DNA of 64,000 nucleotides from Hallerella succinigenes. GTDB lineage: Bacteria; Fibrobacterota; Fibrobacteria; Fibrobacterales; Fibrobacteraceae. The notes beneath the pieces were generated by a model. It made no database searches, was not told where the DNA came from, and was given only the letters and a program-made list of their open reading frames with translations. The position numbers were made by a program, and so were the translations under genes. Shown piece by piece: positions 34,368 to 44,036 of the stretch (position 1 is the stretch's first letter; the number at the start of each line of letters is the position of its first letter). The DNA is taken from contig NZ_PGEX01000001.1 of NCBI RefSeq assembly GCF_002797675.1, positions 558,001-622,000 on the forward strand. Direction: 5' to 3'.

Positions 34368-37300
34368 TTAGTTAGCCACAGCGACCGTATCGTTTGCGGA
34401 AGAGTCCGACGAAGCCGAATCCGGGACAACCGTGAGGGTTTCCCGCATCAATTCCACAGAGCGACGGTTCCCTTCGAGGCGAGCCCTGCCCTGTTCGTCG
34501 TATGCCGGCACATTTTCGAGGCCCTTGTCGAGGTATTCCGCAGCACGTTGCTTGTCACGAACAAGTTCCAGGATATAAGCCGCGGCCCAGTAGCAGCGCC
34601 ATTCTTCCGGGAACTGATAAATACCCCTGTCGAGGAATCGAAGAGCGAAGTTGACCTTTTCATCGATCGTCTTTTTCTTTGAAAGCGTGAGAGGTGTACC
34701 ATCGCGGAGGAGAGCTTCCACTTCTTCACGGATCTGGAAAGCGATCTGCAAATAGAGAGATGTGTAGCTCGAAAGGAGACGGGACGTTTCGCCATTGATG
34801 TAAGCCGTACCATCCCCGAGACCGCGGAACTTGTAAACGCTGTCAACGAGCTTTGCCGTACGATCCAAGTCAAAGTCCCGATTGTTAGAACGACGGTCCG
34901 TCGTATCGCCCTGCATGAAGTTGTAGATCATGCCTTCCTGAACCATGTACTTTTCAAGGCCCATAAAGTTGGACATGCCGACAGTCGTCGAGAAGTGGAG
35001 CGGACGGTCGATATTGTTCATCGCAAGGTCCATCACGAGCTTGTACTGCGTGAGCATAATGCCCGCACGAGACTTCGACTGCCATTCCTTAAAGGCGCTG
35101 TAAACCTGGTACATGACCATGTACTGTTTGAGTTTCGCCGTATCGGCATCCGCCTTGAAGTTACCTGTCGAATCCTTCATGCTTTCGATACGCGCCTGAA
35201 GTGCCGGAATCACGCGATCAGCCTTAGCGACCCAAGTCTGCACATAATGATCCGGATTGCGTTCGTTCAAATCACCGATTGCCATCGACTTTTCGATGCC
35301 TTCCTTATCATAGCTGAGCTTCATGATCGGTTCATGATCGAGCATCTGCTTGATGTACCAATCCGTGTTACCAAGAGAAAGGTTCACAACGCGCACGTCC
35401 TTACGGATACCGGCGACTTCCTGCGCAAACCAGAGCGGGAAGGTGTCATTATCGCCATTCGTAAAGAGAATTGCATTCGGACGGCAGCTCATAAGAAGGT
35501 TGTAAGCGTAATCCCACGGCACCCAAAGACCAGAACGGTCGTGTTCGTGATAGTTCGAAACGCCCGGAATCACGGAGCAAATGAGCACAAACGCCACAGC
35601 GACCGGAGCTGCAAAAGCAGCCGCATTCGCCGCGAGCATATACACGAGAATGCCGACACCGACACCGAAGATAAGGCTCATAAAAATGTAAGCCGGCGTG
35701 TAGAAGTAGTCACGTTCGCGGACTTCAATGTGAACCGCTTCCGGGAACGGAGCACGACGGCCCATCTTCGCATAGGCGGCTTCGATTTTTTTCCAGGAAA
35801 TCCAAATGTTCGAATTTTCGAGATTGTTCAGCTTCTGTTCTGCCTTGGAAATTTCCGAAGCATTTGCATTACGGTAGCGGAGCGTGTTCAGTGCGAGTTT
35901 TGCATGTTCCACTTTCTGACGCATATCGATCAGATCGTTCGGATCCGGAACGCTAGGAACAAGGATGCCCGCCTGAGCAAGATCCCGCACATTCGATTCC
36001 ATCGCGGACTTCCAGTACTTGTAATCGCGGGAAGAATCCATACGCATACCGTCTGCAAAGTTGATGTAGAAGAGAAGACCGATCGAGCATATTCCGTAGA
36101 GCAGCGACATGTATATGCCGAGCTTCTTATTTCTGCGGTAAGAGAACACGCAGACGGCGACAATCGCACCGTTAAAGATCAAGAACCAGATGAGCTGAGC
36201 CGGGACATTATCGCCCATCGACGCCATCTGAGTCGGGAAGAAAAAGCCGAAGCGTTCGAGCGGAACGTTTTCAGACGGATCGAACGCATACGTTCCATTT
36301 CCAAAGGAAACTCCACCGACCTTAAACGGCAAATACTGGGCAATCTGATATCCTCCGTAACCCATGTTCGGGAACGAAAGAAGCTGGTGAGCAGCCTGAC
36401 CGCGACGGTGGAAAGCGCGGGAAAGCATGCCTTCGGAACCATACTGTTTACGAGCGAGGAAGTCGTTAAAAGCTGTCCAGTTTTCGGATTCAAAAAGCTT
36501 GCCGAGCTGAAGGTTACCCTGATCATCCTTAAAGTTCAATTCCGGATCGTTTTCATCAATCACCGGATTCAATTCCGAACGGATCGGAATGTAAAGATGA
36601 GAGCTGTAACCGAGCATGGCGACCACCGCAAAAGCGAGGGAAAGACGCACGCTCTTGTTGAATTCGAGATGGCTCGTCTTCACAAAAGACAAAACAGCAA
36701 GGACGATCGCCGTCACCAAGGAGATGGCGATAAAGCCCGCCACATAGTAGATCACCGAGCAAAGCAGAACACCCGTCACCCAAACCGGGATACGCGGCAA
36801 AATCTTTTTCGGTTCCACGATTAGCATCAAAACGAACACAGCCGGAATCGTGAGGAGCGTGTAAAGGTGCGCACCCACGCCGAGGAATGCGATGTAGCAG
36901 ATAAAGACGAGTATGCGATTTCCCCAGGCATCATCCCTGTGGTCCACCCACTTGAGAGCGAGGTAAGAAATGAGCATCACGATGAACATCGCAAAGCCGT
37001 AAACTTCCGCTTCGACAGCGCTGAACCAGAAGGTATCGCTGAAGGTCAAAAGCAAGCCGGCGCAGAGGCCAGCGGAAGCCAGCGAAAGTTTGCGAAGACC
37101 TGCAGAGACCTTGCTTGCAAGCTTGTCCGCAGAGAGAATCTTCGCCAAAAAGTCCCAAGCGAAAAGCGACGTGATGAAAACAGCAAGAGCGGAACTTACC
37201 ACCGAGATGTAGTTCAAGCGCTTTGCGATTTCTTCCACAAATGGAAGAAGGACTATCATCACGCGGGAAAGCATCACAAAGAACGGAGTTCCAGGAGGAT

Positions 37301-37454
37301 GCGGAATACCGAGGATGTTTGCACAGGCGACGAATTCACCGCAGTCCCAGAAGCTCACCGTTGGAGCCATCGTCGAAACGTAGACGATAAGCGCCACAAT
37401 AAAAGCAACACCTGCGGTCAAGTACTTCAACAGATTTTCAGAGATATTCTTCAC
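34368..37454 (-). CDS. DUF2723 membrane protein (GT-C-like, candidate O-glycosyltransferase)
   Basis: 1028 residues. About twelve membrane helices lie in the first 480 residues, with more near 600-650, then a large soluble C-terminal region ending in TPR-like helices. The family signature is near the N-terminus: TVSFWDCGEFVACANILGI, followed by PHPPGTPFF, with a candidate catalytic acidic residue in WDCGEF. DUF2723 proteins have a GT-C fold; the human member TMEM260 is reported as a protein O-mannosyltransferase. The ATG overlaps the nusB stop region by 4 nt. With the DPM1-like and ArnC-like genes downstream, this is the likely acceptor-side transferase of an envelope glycosylation system. 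Confidence 0.85.
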   Translation of the reverse strand: MKNISENLLKYLTAGVAFIVALIVYVSTMAPTVSFWDCGEFVACANILGIPHPPGTPFFVMLSRVMIVLLPFVEEIAKRLNYISVVSSALAVFITSLFAWDFLAKILSADKLASKVSAGLRKLSLASAGLCAGLLLTFSDTFWFSAVEAEVYGFAMFIVMLISYLALKWVDHRDDAWGNRILVFICYIAFLGVGAHLYTLLTIPAVFVLMLIVEPKKILPRIPVWVTGVLLCSVIYYVAGFIAISLVTAIVLAVLSFVKTSHLEFNKSVRLSLAFAVVAMLGYSSHLYIPIRSELNPVIDENDPELNFKDDQGNLQLGKLFESENWTAFNDFLARKQYGSEGMLSRAFHRRGQAAHQLLSFPNMGYGGYQIAQYLPFKVGGVSFGNGTYAFDPSENVPLERFGFFFPTQMASMGDNVPAQLIWFLIFNGAIVAVCVFSYRRNKKLGIYMSLLYGICSIGLLFYINFADGMRMDSSRDYKYWKSAMESNVRDLAQAGILVPSVPDPNDLIDMRQKVEHAKLALNTLRYRNANASEISKAEQKLNNLENSNIWISWKKIEAAYAKMGRRAPFPEAVHIEVRERDYFYTPAYIFMSLIFGVGVGILVYMLAANAAAFAAPVAVAFVLICSVIPGVSNYHEHDRSGLWVPWDYAYNLLMSCRPNAILFTNGDNDTFPLWFAQEVAGIRKDVRVVNLSLGNTDWYIKQMLDHEPIMKLSYDKEGIEKSMAIGDLNERNPDHYVQTWVAKADRVIPALQARIESMKDSTGNFKADADTAKLKQYMVMYQVYSAFKEWQSKSRAGIMLTQYKLVMDLAMNNIDRPLHFSTTVGMSNFMGLEKYMVQEGMIYNFMQGDTTDRRSNNRDFDLDRTAKLVDSVYKFRGLGDGTAYINGETSRLLSSYTSLYLQIAFQIREEVEALLRDGTPLTLSKKKTIDEKVNFALRFLDRGIYQFPEEWRCYWAAAYILELVRDKQRAAEYLDKGLENVPAYDEQGRARLEGNRRSVELMRETLTVVPDSASSDSSANDTVAVAN

Positions 37455-37915
37455 TGGTTCTCCTCCGCACGTTCGTTCTTGGCAAGCATACCCTTGTCAC
37501 GTGCATACTGGTTCAATATACCGTTGATGAAACGAGACGAATCTTCCGTGCTAAACTTATTCGCAATCTGCACAGCTTCTTCGAAGACCACCTTCACCGG
37601 AACGTCCGGCTGGTACTGAAGTTCCGTGAGTGCGATGCTCAGAATAATCTTGTCGATAGTCGCCATGCGGTCGAGATCCCAACCTTGAGCCTTTCCCGCG
37701 ATAATCGTGTCGAGTTCTGCACGGTGTTCCTGGATCAAGTCCACAAGAGACATTCCATAGCATTTCATTTCTGCCGGAAGTTCCTTCTTCAGAGCTTCCT
37801 TCATGCTCATCAAAACGCCTTCAACGCAATTGCCAACCGGCTGTTTCGTGATTTCCATGGAATAAAGAAGTTCCATGGCGAACACACGAGCCGATCTTCT
37901 ATTTATAGACTTCAT
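37451..37915 (-). CDS. nusB: Transcription antitermination factor NusB
   Basis: 154 residues, all-helical. It binds boxA RNA with NusE (S10) in rRNA antitermination. Family landmarks: RRSARVFAMELLYSME at the N-terminus, IDKIILSIALTEL in the middle, and VVFEEAVQIANKFSTEDSSRFINGIL at the C-terminus. It overlaps ribH by 4 nt, the common ribH-nusB arrangement in bacteria. Confidence 0.95.
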   Translation of the reverse strand: MKSINRRSARVFAMELLYSMEITKQPVGNCVEGVLMSMKEALKKELPAEMKCYGMSLVDLIQEHRAELDTIIAGKAQGWDLDRMATIDKIILSIALTELQYQPDVPVKVVFEEAVQIANKFSTEDSSRFINGILNQYARDKGMLAKNERAEENQ

Positions 37916-38388
37916 GCGAGTTCCTTGTAAAGATTCACCATTTCCACAGCACTTTCGGCACAGTCAGCGCCCTTGTTACCGCCCTTGAGACCGGAGCGGG
38001 ACATCGCCTGATCGACCGTATCCGTCGTCAGAACGCCAAAGATCACCGGAATCTGTCCGTTCGCAGCGAGAGCCGCCGTTCCATTCGTCGCCGCATTCAC
38101 CACACAGTCGAAATGCGGAGTTTCGCCACGGATCACGGCTCCAAGCACGATCACCGCGTCAAACTTCTTCGAATCCACAAAGCGCTTTGCTACGCCCGTG
38201 AGTTCAAAAGCTCCCGGCACATGAGCAACGGAAATATCCTTCGCATTCACACCCAGAGCTTCGAGCTTCGAAACAGCTCCGGAAAGAAGACCTGCGGTCA
38301 CCGTCGTATTGAAATCGGCAACTGCGATTGCGATGCGCATGCCCTCACCGTTCAGGCTTGTCTTGTAAGTATGGACTTCTGTCATCAT
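37912..38388 (-). CDS. ribH: 6,7-dimethyl-8-ribityllumazine synthase
   Basis: Condenses 5-amino-6-ribitylaminouracil with 3,4-dihydroxybutanone 4-phosphate, the penultimate step of riboflavin synthesis. 158 residues. Active-site segments: ADFNTTVTAGLLSGA, HVPGAFELTGVAKR, and GAVIRGETPHFD (with the catalytic His), and SRSGLKGGNKG near the C-terminus. It lies 11 nt after ribBA and overlaps nusB. Confidence 0.96.
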   Translation of the reverse strand: MMTEVHTYKTSLNGEGMRIAIAVADFNTTVTAGLLSGAVSKLEALGVNAKDISVAHVPGAFELTGVAKRFVDSKKFDAVIVLGAVIRGETPHFDCVVNAATNGTAALAANGQIPVIFGVLTTDTVDQAMSRSGLKGGNKGADCAESAVEMVNLYKELA

Positions 38389-38399
38389 GGAATCGTTCC

Positions 38400-39605
38400 T
38401 TATTTATCCAAATTGTTCAAGATGTGACCCATCTTCTTTTTCTTCGTCTGCAAGTAAAAACGATCTTCCGGGGTCGGAGGAATTTCGATAGGGACGCGTT
38501 CCACGATTTCGAGGCCGTAGCCTTCGATACCCGTCACCTTGGCAGGATTGTTCGTAAGAAGACGCATCTGGCGAACGCCGAGATCTTTCAAGATCTGAGC
38601 GCCAATGCCGTATTCGCGCAAATCCGGTTTAAACCCAAGGCGCTGGTTCGCTTCGACCGTGTCGAGGCCCTGTTCCTGGAGTTCATAAGCACGGAGCTTA
38701 TTACAAAGACCTATACCGCGGCCTTCCTGATTTCTCATGTAAAGGAAGACACCGCCGTGTTCACCGATAAAACGCATTGCGCTTTCGAGCTGAGCCCCGC
38801 AATCACAACGACGGGAGCCAAAGATATCGCCGGTCAAGCATTCGCTGTGTACACGCACATAGACCGGCTTCGAGAAGTCGAGTTCACCAGTCACCCAGGC
38901 GATATGTTCCGAGCCATCTGTCTTGCTACGGAAACCGATCGCGTGGAAATCGCCAAACTTGGTCGGCACATGCGGAGCGGCAACGCGTTGCACAAAGGAT
39001 TCGGTGCGAAGGCGGTAAGCGATCAAGTCTCGGATCGAAATGATTTTCAGGTTGAACTTCTTCGCGACTTCCTGCAGTTGCGGCATGCGCGCCATGGTAC
39101 CGTCTTCATTCATGATTTCGATGAGAGCGGCGGCGGGGCGAAGACCTGCAAGCTTTGCAAGGTCCACGGCAGCTTCCGTGTGACCGGCGCGGCGGAGAAC
39201 GCCTTCTTCCTGCGCATACAGCGGAGAGATGTGACCCGGACGGCCAAAGTCACCCGGTTTCGAATTCGGATCGGAAAGAGCGAGGATTGTCGCAGCACGA
39301 TCGTGAGCCGAGACGCCCGTGGTGCAGCCTTCAATCTTATCCACCATAATCGTGAACGGTGTGCCCAGAACGGAAGTGTTTTCCACAGTCTGACGGGAAA
39401 GTCCGAGTTCCTTGCAACGGGCCATCGGCAGCGGGCAACAGAGAACTCCGCGCCCTTCATGCAACATAAAGTTCACCTTTTCCGGGGTGATCTTTTCTGC
39501 CGCAATAATGAAATCGCCTTCGTTTTCACGATCTTCATCGTCCACGACAACGAGAAACTTGCCATTCTTAAAATCTTCGATGGCTTCTTCAATCGTGTTA
39601 AGCAC
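38400..39605 (-). CDS. ribBA: Bifunctional 3,4-dihydroxybutanone-4-phosphate synthase / GTP cyclohydrolase II
   Basis: 401 residues. The N-terminal RibB half has [14 protein letters not shown] and [16 protein letters not shown]. The C-terminal RibA half has the zinc site [19 protein letters not shown] (three Cys) and [10 protein letters not shown]. Both entry branches of the riboflavin pathway are thus supplied by one polypeptide. It overlaps the end of ribE by 8 nt and ribH follows. I saw no broken active-site residue in either half. Confidence 0.96.
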   Translation of the reverse strand: MLNTIEEAIEDFKNGKFLVVVDDEDRENEGDFIIAAEKITPEKVNFMLHEGRGVLCCPLPMARCKELGLSRQTVENTSVLGTPFTIMVDKIEGCTTGVSAHDRAATILALSDPNSKPGDFGRPGHISPLYAQEEGVLRRAGHTEAAVDLAKLAGLRPAAALIEIMNEDGTMARMPQLQEVAKKFNLKIISIRDLIAYRLRTESFVQRVAAPHVPTKFGDFHAIGFRSKTDGSEHIAWVTGELDFSKPVYVRVHSECLTGDIFGSRRCDCGAQLESAMRFIGEHGGVFLYMRNQEGRGIGLCNKLRAYELQEQGLDTVEANQRLGFKPDLREYGIGAQILKDLGVRQMRLLTNNPAKVTGIEGYGLEIVERVPIEIPPTPEDRFYLQTKKKKMGHILNNLDK

Positions 39606-40197
39606 GGTCTCTTTCCTCTAAATAATTTTCAATGTACTTGCCGAGCATATCCACTTCCACGTTCACCACGGTACCGACTTCCCATGTACGCAGATTCGTA
39701 CGGGAAAGCGTATCCGGAATGATTGCCACGCGAAGCGACTTCTCATTCTTTTCTGCAACCGTCAAGCTGATTCCATTCAACGCAATCGAACCGCGGCGAA
39801 TTACATAGCGTCTTAAATTCTCCGGCAATTCAAGTTCCACTTCTCCACCCGTTTCACGCGGGATTATCGAAAGGACTTTGACCGCTGTATCCACATGGCC
39901 CATCACAAAATGGCCTCCCATGTAAGAATCCGCACGGCAAGCGAGTTCCAGATTTACCAAATCTCCAGTTTTTGCACTCGAAAAAGAAGTGTTCGCCAAA
40001 GTTTGGTGCATCATGCAAAAAGTCGCCTCATCATCCGTACGGCTTTCGATTGAAAGACATACGCCGTTATTGGCAACGCTATCACCCAGTTTACACGCCT
40101 TAAAGAATCCCGGCGAGCGAATACGCATCGTAAGCGCATCACCACGATTCTCTAAAGAAACGATTTCACCAGTTGCTTGAACAATTCCCGTAAACAT
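39598..40197 (-). CDS. ribE: Riboflavin synthase, alpha subunit
   Basis: Dismutates two 6,7-dimethyl-8-ribityllumazines to riboflavin. 199 residues with two lumazine-binding repeats: [12 protein letters not shown] at the N-terminus, and [12 protein letters not shown] opening the second. [11 protein letters not shown] is also typical. The ATG at 40197 begins the invariant MFTGIV; a TTG three codons upstream is not used by homologues. The leader (40198-40280) shows no FMN riboswitch. ribD is not in the window. Confidence 0.95.
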   Translation of the reverse strand: MFTGIVQATGEIVSLENRGDALTMRIRSPGFFKACKLGDSVANNGVCLSIESRTDDEATFCMMHQTLANTSFSSAKTGDLVNLELACRADSYMGGHFVMGHVDTAVKVLSIIPRETGGEVELELPENLRRYVIRRGSIALNGISLTVAEKNEKSLRVAIIPDTLSRTNLRTWEVGTVVNVEVDMLGKYIENYLEERDRA

Positions 40198-40279
40198 ACG
40201 GCGCAAAAAATAGAAAAAACGCTTTTGAACAACCTAGTAGACCGCTCGTATTCCCCCATAAACCCGTTCAAACGGCAAC

Positions 40280-40311
40280 AAAAAAGCCTCGCTCGAACGA
40301 GCGAGACCTTG
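40280..40311 (-). terminator. Terminator between the small secreted gene and ribE
   Basis: On the minus strand GTCTCGCTCG pairs with CGAGCGAGGC almost without a loop, followed by TTTTTT. It would end transcripts from the 40375-40692 gene and separate the rib operon from it. Confidence 0.82.
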
Positions 40312-40374
40312 GGTTTGGTTTGGGGTACAATCAAAATATGTTTTTCAAAAAAAATGTTCAAGCGATTCCAAGCC

Positions 40375-40692
40375 TCATTTTTGAGAATCTTTATCGAAAA
40401 TTTTCACTTGTTCCCTGGGTCGGAACTTGTCTTCCCGAATTTTCATCATTTTATTTTCACACATGAATTCCAAGCGTCCTTCCATGCGTTCCATCCGATT
40501 CGTCTGATGGTTCATACGCATTTCCACCAAAGACGAACGGGATTCCGAAGAGAGCTCGCGGACGCGATCCACAATTTCATCCTCGGAGACAGAACGATTA
40601 GCAAGTTTGTAGTCTAAAGAAGAAACCCCTTCATCCTCGCTAGCAAATACTGCCGCACACATTACAAGGATATAAAGGAGCATCTTCTTCAT
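40375..40692 (-). CDS. Small secreted hypothetical protein
   Basis: 105 residues with a signal peptide (KKMLLYILVMCAAVFA, cleavage before SEDEG). The mature part is charged and helical, rich in Glu, Arg and Met (RMNHQTNRMERMEGRLEF). I recognise no family. The start is uncertain between ATG 40692 and ATG 40701; GATATTTG ends only 4 nt before the latter, which favours 40692. It lies downstream of two other envelope-protein genes on the same strand. Confidence 0.6.
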   Translation of the reverse strand: MKKMLLYILVMCAAVFASEDEGVSSLDYKLANRSVSEDEIVDRVRELSSESRSSLVEMRMNHQTNRMERMEGRLEFMCENKMMKIREDKFRPREQVKIFDKDSQK

Positions 40693-40740
40693 GCCCAACA
40701 TATTGCAAATATCGTGCCAAATGTCAAAAAATATGGTTTT

Positions 40741-42006
40741 TTAAAAGCGGAAAGTCGCTCCAAGCCTTATTTCGCCGAGGATATACGCATAGGCGTAGAT
40801 TTCTGGATGGCCGCTCGGCAAATCCAAATATCGGAGAAAATATGTCCAAACGGAAAGATAGGTTCCAAAATGTTCACCATGCCAGTTCAAGCGCAAACGT
40901 GCCGATCCCTGCAAAATTTCACGGTTCCACGTCAAATTTACCCAACCTGCCTGCCCTTCGACTTCATCGACAAAAGTCATCCACTCATCTTCAAACGGAT
41001 TGTACGACCAGAAAAAGTAACCCAAAAAATCCAAAGAGAACATCTTGTTGAAACGGAAACCCATCTGCATGCGGACTTCTGGACCGATTTTTACATTCCG
41101 TCCCAAGTAATAACGTTCCTGCACCGAATCGAGAACCGGTATCGAAGAATCTGCCCCATACTCCCAGAAACCGCCGAATCCCGTATCCGTAGAATGCCAA
41201 AAGTAGGCGCTGACCGAAGTATCGCGTTCAAAACGTCCCGAAAGCGAAAGGTTTGTCCAGAATCCATACTGCGGACGGTATTCCCAATAACCACCGATCT
41301 TCGCATGCGTCCGAATACGATCATTCAAATAGCCAAAAGCACTCACACCAGCCCGGTAATCCTCCAAAACGTAAAAATCCTTTTCCACAGCCAGGTTGAC
41401 TCCGAACACAGCGCCATCCCTCTCGGAAATATTCACATCACCGCCCAGGCTCGCCACAAATCGATCCCCTTGGACCGTATATTCAAGACTCGGCGTAAAG
41501 GCCCAACGGCTCGTATCAAAAACGGTACCGTCTTCCCGCATAAACTGGACCGTGGAAAAACTCGCCATGAAAAAATGGGATAAGGTTCCTCTTCGAATTT
41601 CATATTCCGCACCGATTTGCAAATAAGCTTCGCCCGAATATTCATTCGCCCCGAGCGAATCCCCATATTCATCGTACTTAATTCCGATAAATTCTACACG
41701 CGAAAGGAAATTCAACCGATTCTTCGCCGAGTCTTCCGATGCAAAAGAAACCGCAGAATCCCTTGTGGAAGAATCCTTCATCTGCAGGGCTTCATAATAA
41801 GAATCCAAAATTTCGCGGATTTCGGCATTGTACTTTCCCTGGTAGCTATTCGCCTGTTCCAAAAGGGCGATCGTCTGCACGACATCGCCTGCGCTTTCCG
41901 CGTCCAAGGCCTTTTCAAAAAGGGAATCCTGCACCGCATGCGCAAACGCCCCGTTTGTAAAAAACAGGACGCACCCCAACAGGAGAAACCACCCCCCGCG
42001 CCGCAT
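40741..42006 (-). CDS. Outer-membrane protein with N-terminal helical domain and C-terminal beta-barrel
   Basis: 421 residues. A signal peptide (ending GAFAHA) is followed by a short TPR-like helical part (about 25-75, LDAESAGDVVQTIALLEQA). From about 100 to the end there are alternating amphipathic strands rich in Tyr, Trp and Gly, ending GEIRLGATFRF. A terminal Phe is typical of Bam-inserted barrels. I cannot name a family. It starts 6 nt after the stop of the gene before it, so the two are probably co-transcribed. The ATG at 42006 is preferred to the TTG one codon upstream. Confidence 0.7.
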   Translation of the reverse strand: MRRGGWFLLLGCVLFFTNGAFAHAVQDSLFEKALDAESAGDVVQTIALLEQANSYQGKYNAEIREILDSYYEALQMKDSSTRDSAVSFASEDSAKNRLNFLSRVEFIGIKYDEYGDSLGANEYSGEAYLQIGAEYEIRRGTLSHFFMASFSTVQFMREDGTVFDTSRWAFTPSLEYTVQGDRFVASLGGDVNISERDGAVFGVNLAVEKDFYVLEDYRAGVSAFGYLNDRIRTHAKIGGYWEYRPQYGFWTNLSLSGRFERDTSVSAYFWHSTDTGFGGFWEYGADSSIPVLDSVQERYYLGRNVKIGPEVRMQMGFRFNKMFSLDFLGYFFWSYNPFEDEWMTFVDEVEGQAGWVNLTWNREILQGSARLRLNWHGEHFGTYLSVWTYFLRYLDLPSGHPEIYAYAYILGEIRLGATFRF

Positions 42007-42012
42007 CAATAA

Positions 42013-42441
42013 TTAATCAGGATCGCCATACTCAGGAAGAGGCGGCGGTGGCATCTCCCGCCCCGGGCCCATCATCCGGCGGTCGTCACGCATAGGACGT
42101 TTTTCTGGACCACCTTCAAAATTGCGGGGAGACTTCATTTCATTTTTCGGGAATTCAACCCTCATTCGAGGCGTTTCACCCCGATTTTTCGAGAGCGATT
42201 CCCGTACGAAAGCCTTCTCCCGAGAGGAACTTTCACGCAGTTTGGCGAGAATTTTTTCTCGCGCAGCACGGCGTTCTGCACGTTTCTGCTCCCAAGAGGC
42301 GTTTTTCGCATCCAAAGAGGATCGGTCCGAGGATACCGACTCTTCGACAGGGCTAGAAACCTGCGATTCGGGCATGGACTGGGCATACGCAGCGACTCCT
42401 AACGCTGTGACGAGCAGAACGGATATGCAGAAATTCTTCAT
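42013..42441 (-). CDS. Small secreted Arg/Pro-rich hypothetical protein
   Basis: 142 residues. Signal peptide (SVLLVTALGVAAYAQ). The mature protein has a charged helix (WEQKRAERRAAREKILAKL) and a disordered C-terminal tail rich in Arg, Met and Pro (REMPPPPLPEYGDPD). No family is recognised. AAGG lies 7 nt before the ATG at 42441; a second ATG two codons upstream is too close to that site. It comes downstream of the sigma-54 activator gene. Confidence 0.65.
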   Translation of the reverse strand: MKNFCISVLLVTALGVAAYAQSMPESQVSSPVEESVSSDRSSLDAKNASWEQKRAERRAAREKILAKLRESSSREKAFVRESLSKNRGETPRMRVEFPKNEMKSPRNFEGGPEKRPMRDDRRMMGPGREMPPPPLPEYGDPD

Positions 42442-42521
42442 GACCATACCTTACATCTCGCAATAATTATGCCAATTCAAATTGCCCTCAACCAGGTTCG
42501 TCCTAAAAAATAATCAAAAAA

Positions 42522-44018
42522 TCAGTCTTCGGATTTATTTTTCCCCGAAGGCTTCTTGTAATCTTCTTTTTTGATATCGAGACGTTCCATGATTTCACGG
42601 AGCACCTTACGGTCAATGCCCAAGATGGTCGCGGCCAAAGTCAGGTTTCCGTTCGAATCACGCAGAGCTGCGTCGATCACGGCACGGTCCGAAATTTCAC
42701 GGGCTTCCTTGAGCGTTCTCGGAGATTCCTTCACGCGTTCACGAAGCACATCGAGTTCAAGATCCTTCGGCTGAATGATACGACGATCCGCCTGAGCGAG
42801 CGCCTTTTGCACCTTGTTTTCAAGTTCACGGACGTTACCCGGCCAAGAATAGGCGAGCAAAACCTTTTCCGCCGCACGGGAGAAGTGGAACTTTCCAAGT
42901 CCGTATTCCGCAGCATAGCGCTTGGCAAAATCTTCGGCGAGCAAAAGAACGTCCTGACCGCGTTCACGCAGAGGAGGAATGTCGATCGACATCACCTGAA
43001 TGCGGTAATAAAGATCTTCACGGAAACGATGTTCCTTCATCGCTTCTTCGAGGTTCACATGCGTGGCCGAAATAATGCGCACATTCACCGGAATTTCACG
43101 GTTATCGCCGACGCGTGTAATGTGATGTTCCTGCAGCACTCGCAAAAGCTTTACCTGCATGTTCAACGGAAGTTCACCGATTTCATCGAGGAAAAGCGTA
43201 CCGCCTTCGGCTTCCTCAAAAACGCCCTTGCGCGTGTCGATTGCACCGGTAAAAGACCCCTTCACATGACCGAACAAAATGGATTCGATCAGGTTCTCTG
43301 GAATCGCTCCGCAGTTGATCGCCACAAAAGGTTTTTCCGCGCGCGGACTCTGGCTGTGCAGCCAGCGGGCAAGAACTTCTTTACCCGTACCCGTTTCACC
43401 GCGAATAATCACAGGCGCCGGGAGCGCCACAAACTTTTCTGCCTTGGAAATAATATCCGCCATCGCCTGGGACGCAAAAACGATCGAACCTTTACGGGTT
43501 ACACCGCGAAGCACGTCCAAAGATTCCTTGTCGGTCTGGCGGTTGTATGCGGAGAAAGCAATCTTTTCGGAAACCGAGACGAACTTATCAAAGAGCTTCT
43601 TTTCGAAATCTCCGAACGGATCCTTGCGCGATTCGCGCTGCAAGTACAAAAAGCCCGAAACGATATCGGTCGTCGGAGTCTGGAAAGGAGCGACCATGAT
43701 ACTCGTGAGCTTGTTCTTCACAATCGACTTCGAAATATCGGCTATGTCGCCATCGGCCTGGTTCCAAAGAACCGCACGTTTTTCTTCACGTGCTCGGCGC
43801 ACGGCGCTCGAAGAAATTGCAACCGACGTAGGATAGGCAAAACGGAATGGTTCATCTGCGAGCTCCGCCGGAATTTCAAGCACAGCTGCGTCCGCATCCA
43901 AAACCTGGCATGCGACTTTTGCAATCATCGGCAAAAGTTCTTGCGGAGTCGATTCGTCGAGTAATTGCGAAAGGGTATCCAGCAGCTCCGAGGATGCCTG
44001 CATCAATTCTTGGTTCAT
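42522..44018 (-). CDS. Sigma-54-dependent transcriptional activator with GAF sensor
   Basis: 498 residues. An N-terminal GAF domain (about 20-155) replaces a receiver domain, so this is not a classical two-component regulator. The AAA+ domain has Walker A GETGTGKE (about 207-214), the sigma-54 contact loop GSFTGA (254-259) and GGTLFLDEIGELP (Walker B). A Fis-type helix-turn-helix is at the C-terminus (NGNLTLAATILGIDRKVLREIM). It would open RpoN promoters in response to a ligand or modification. AAGGAG lies 5 nt before the ATG. It follows the kinase gene by 18 nt. Confidence 0.92.
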   Translation of the reverse strand: MNQELMQASSELLDTLSQLLDESTPQELLPMIAKVACQVLDADAAVLEIPAELADEPFRFAYPTSVAISSSAVRRAREEKRAVLWNQADGDIADISKSIVKNKLTSIMVAPFQTPTTDIVSGFLYLQRESRKDPFGDFEKKLFDKFVSVSEKIAFSAYNRQTDKESLDVLRGVTRKGSIVFASQAMADIISKAEKFVALPAPVIIRGETGTGKEVLARWLHSQSPRAEKPFVAINCGAIPENLIESILFGHVKGSFTGAIDTRKGVFEEAEGGTLFLDEIGELPLNMQVKLLRVLQEHHITRVGDNREIPVNVRIISATHVNLEEAMKEHRFREDLYYRIQVMSIDIPPLRERGQDVLLLAEDFAKRYAAEYGLGKFHFSRAAEKVLLAYSWPGNVRELENKVQKALAQADRRIIQPKDLELDVLRERVKESPRTLKEAREISDRAVIDAALRDSNGNLTLAATILGIDRKVLREIMERLDIKKEDYKKPSGKNKSED

Positions 44019-44036
44019 GCTTTCTCCTTTGACCGG

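Noticed and set aside
34995-36824. 609-residue open frame antisense to the DUF2723 gene
   Set aside because: The reverse strand holds a full membrane protein with family signature; the antisense product is charged and featureless.
40198-40374. FMN riboswitch before ribE
   Set aside because: No conserved RFN-type core is present; the only structure is a terminator hairpin of the upstream gene.
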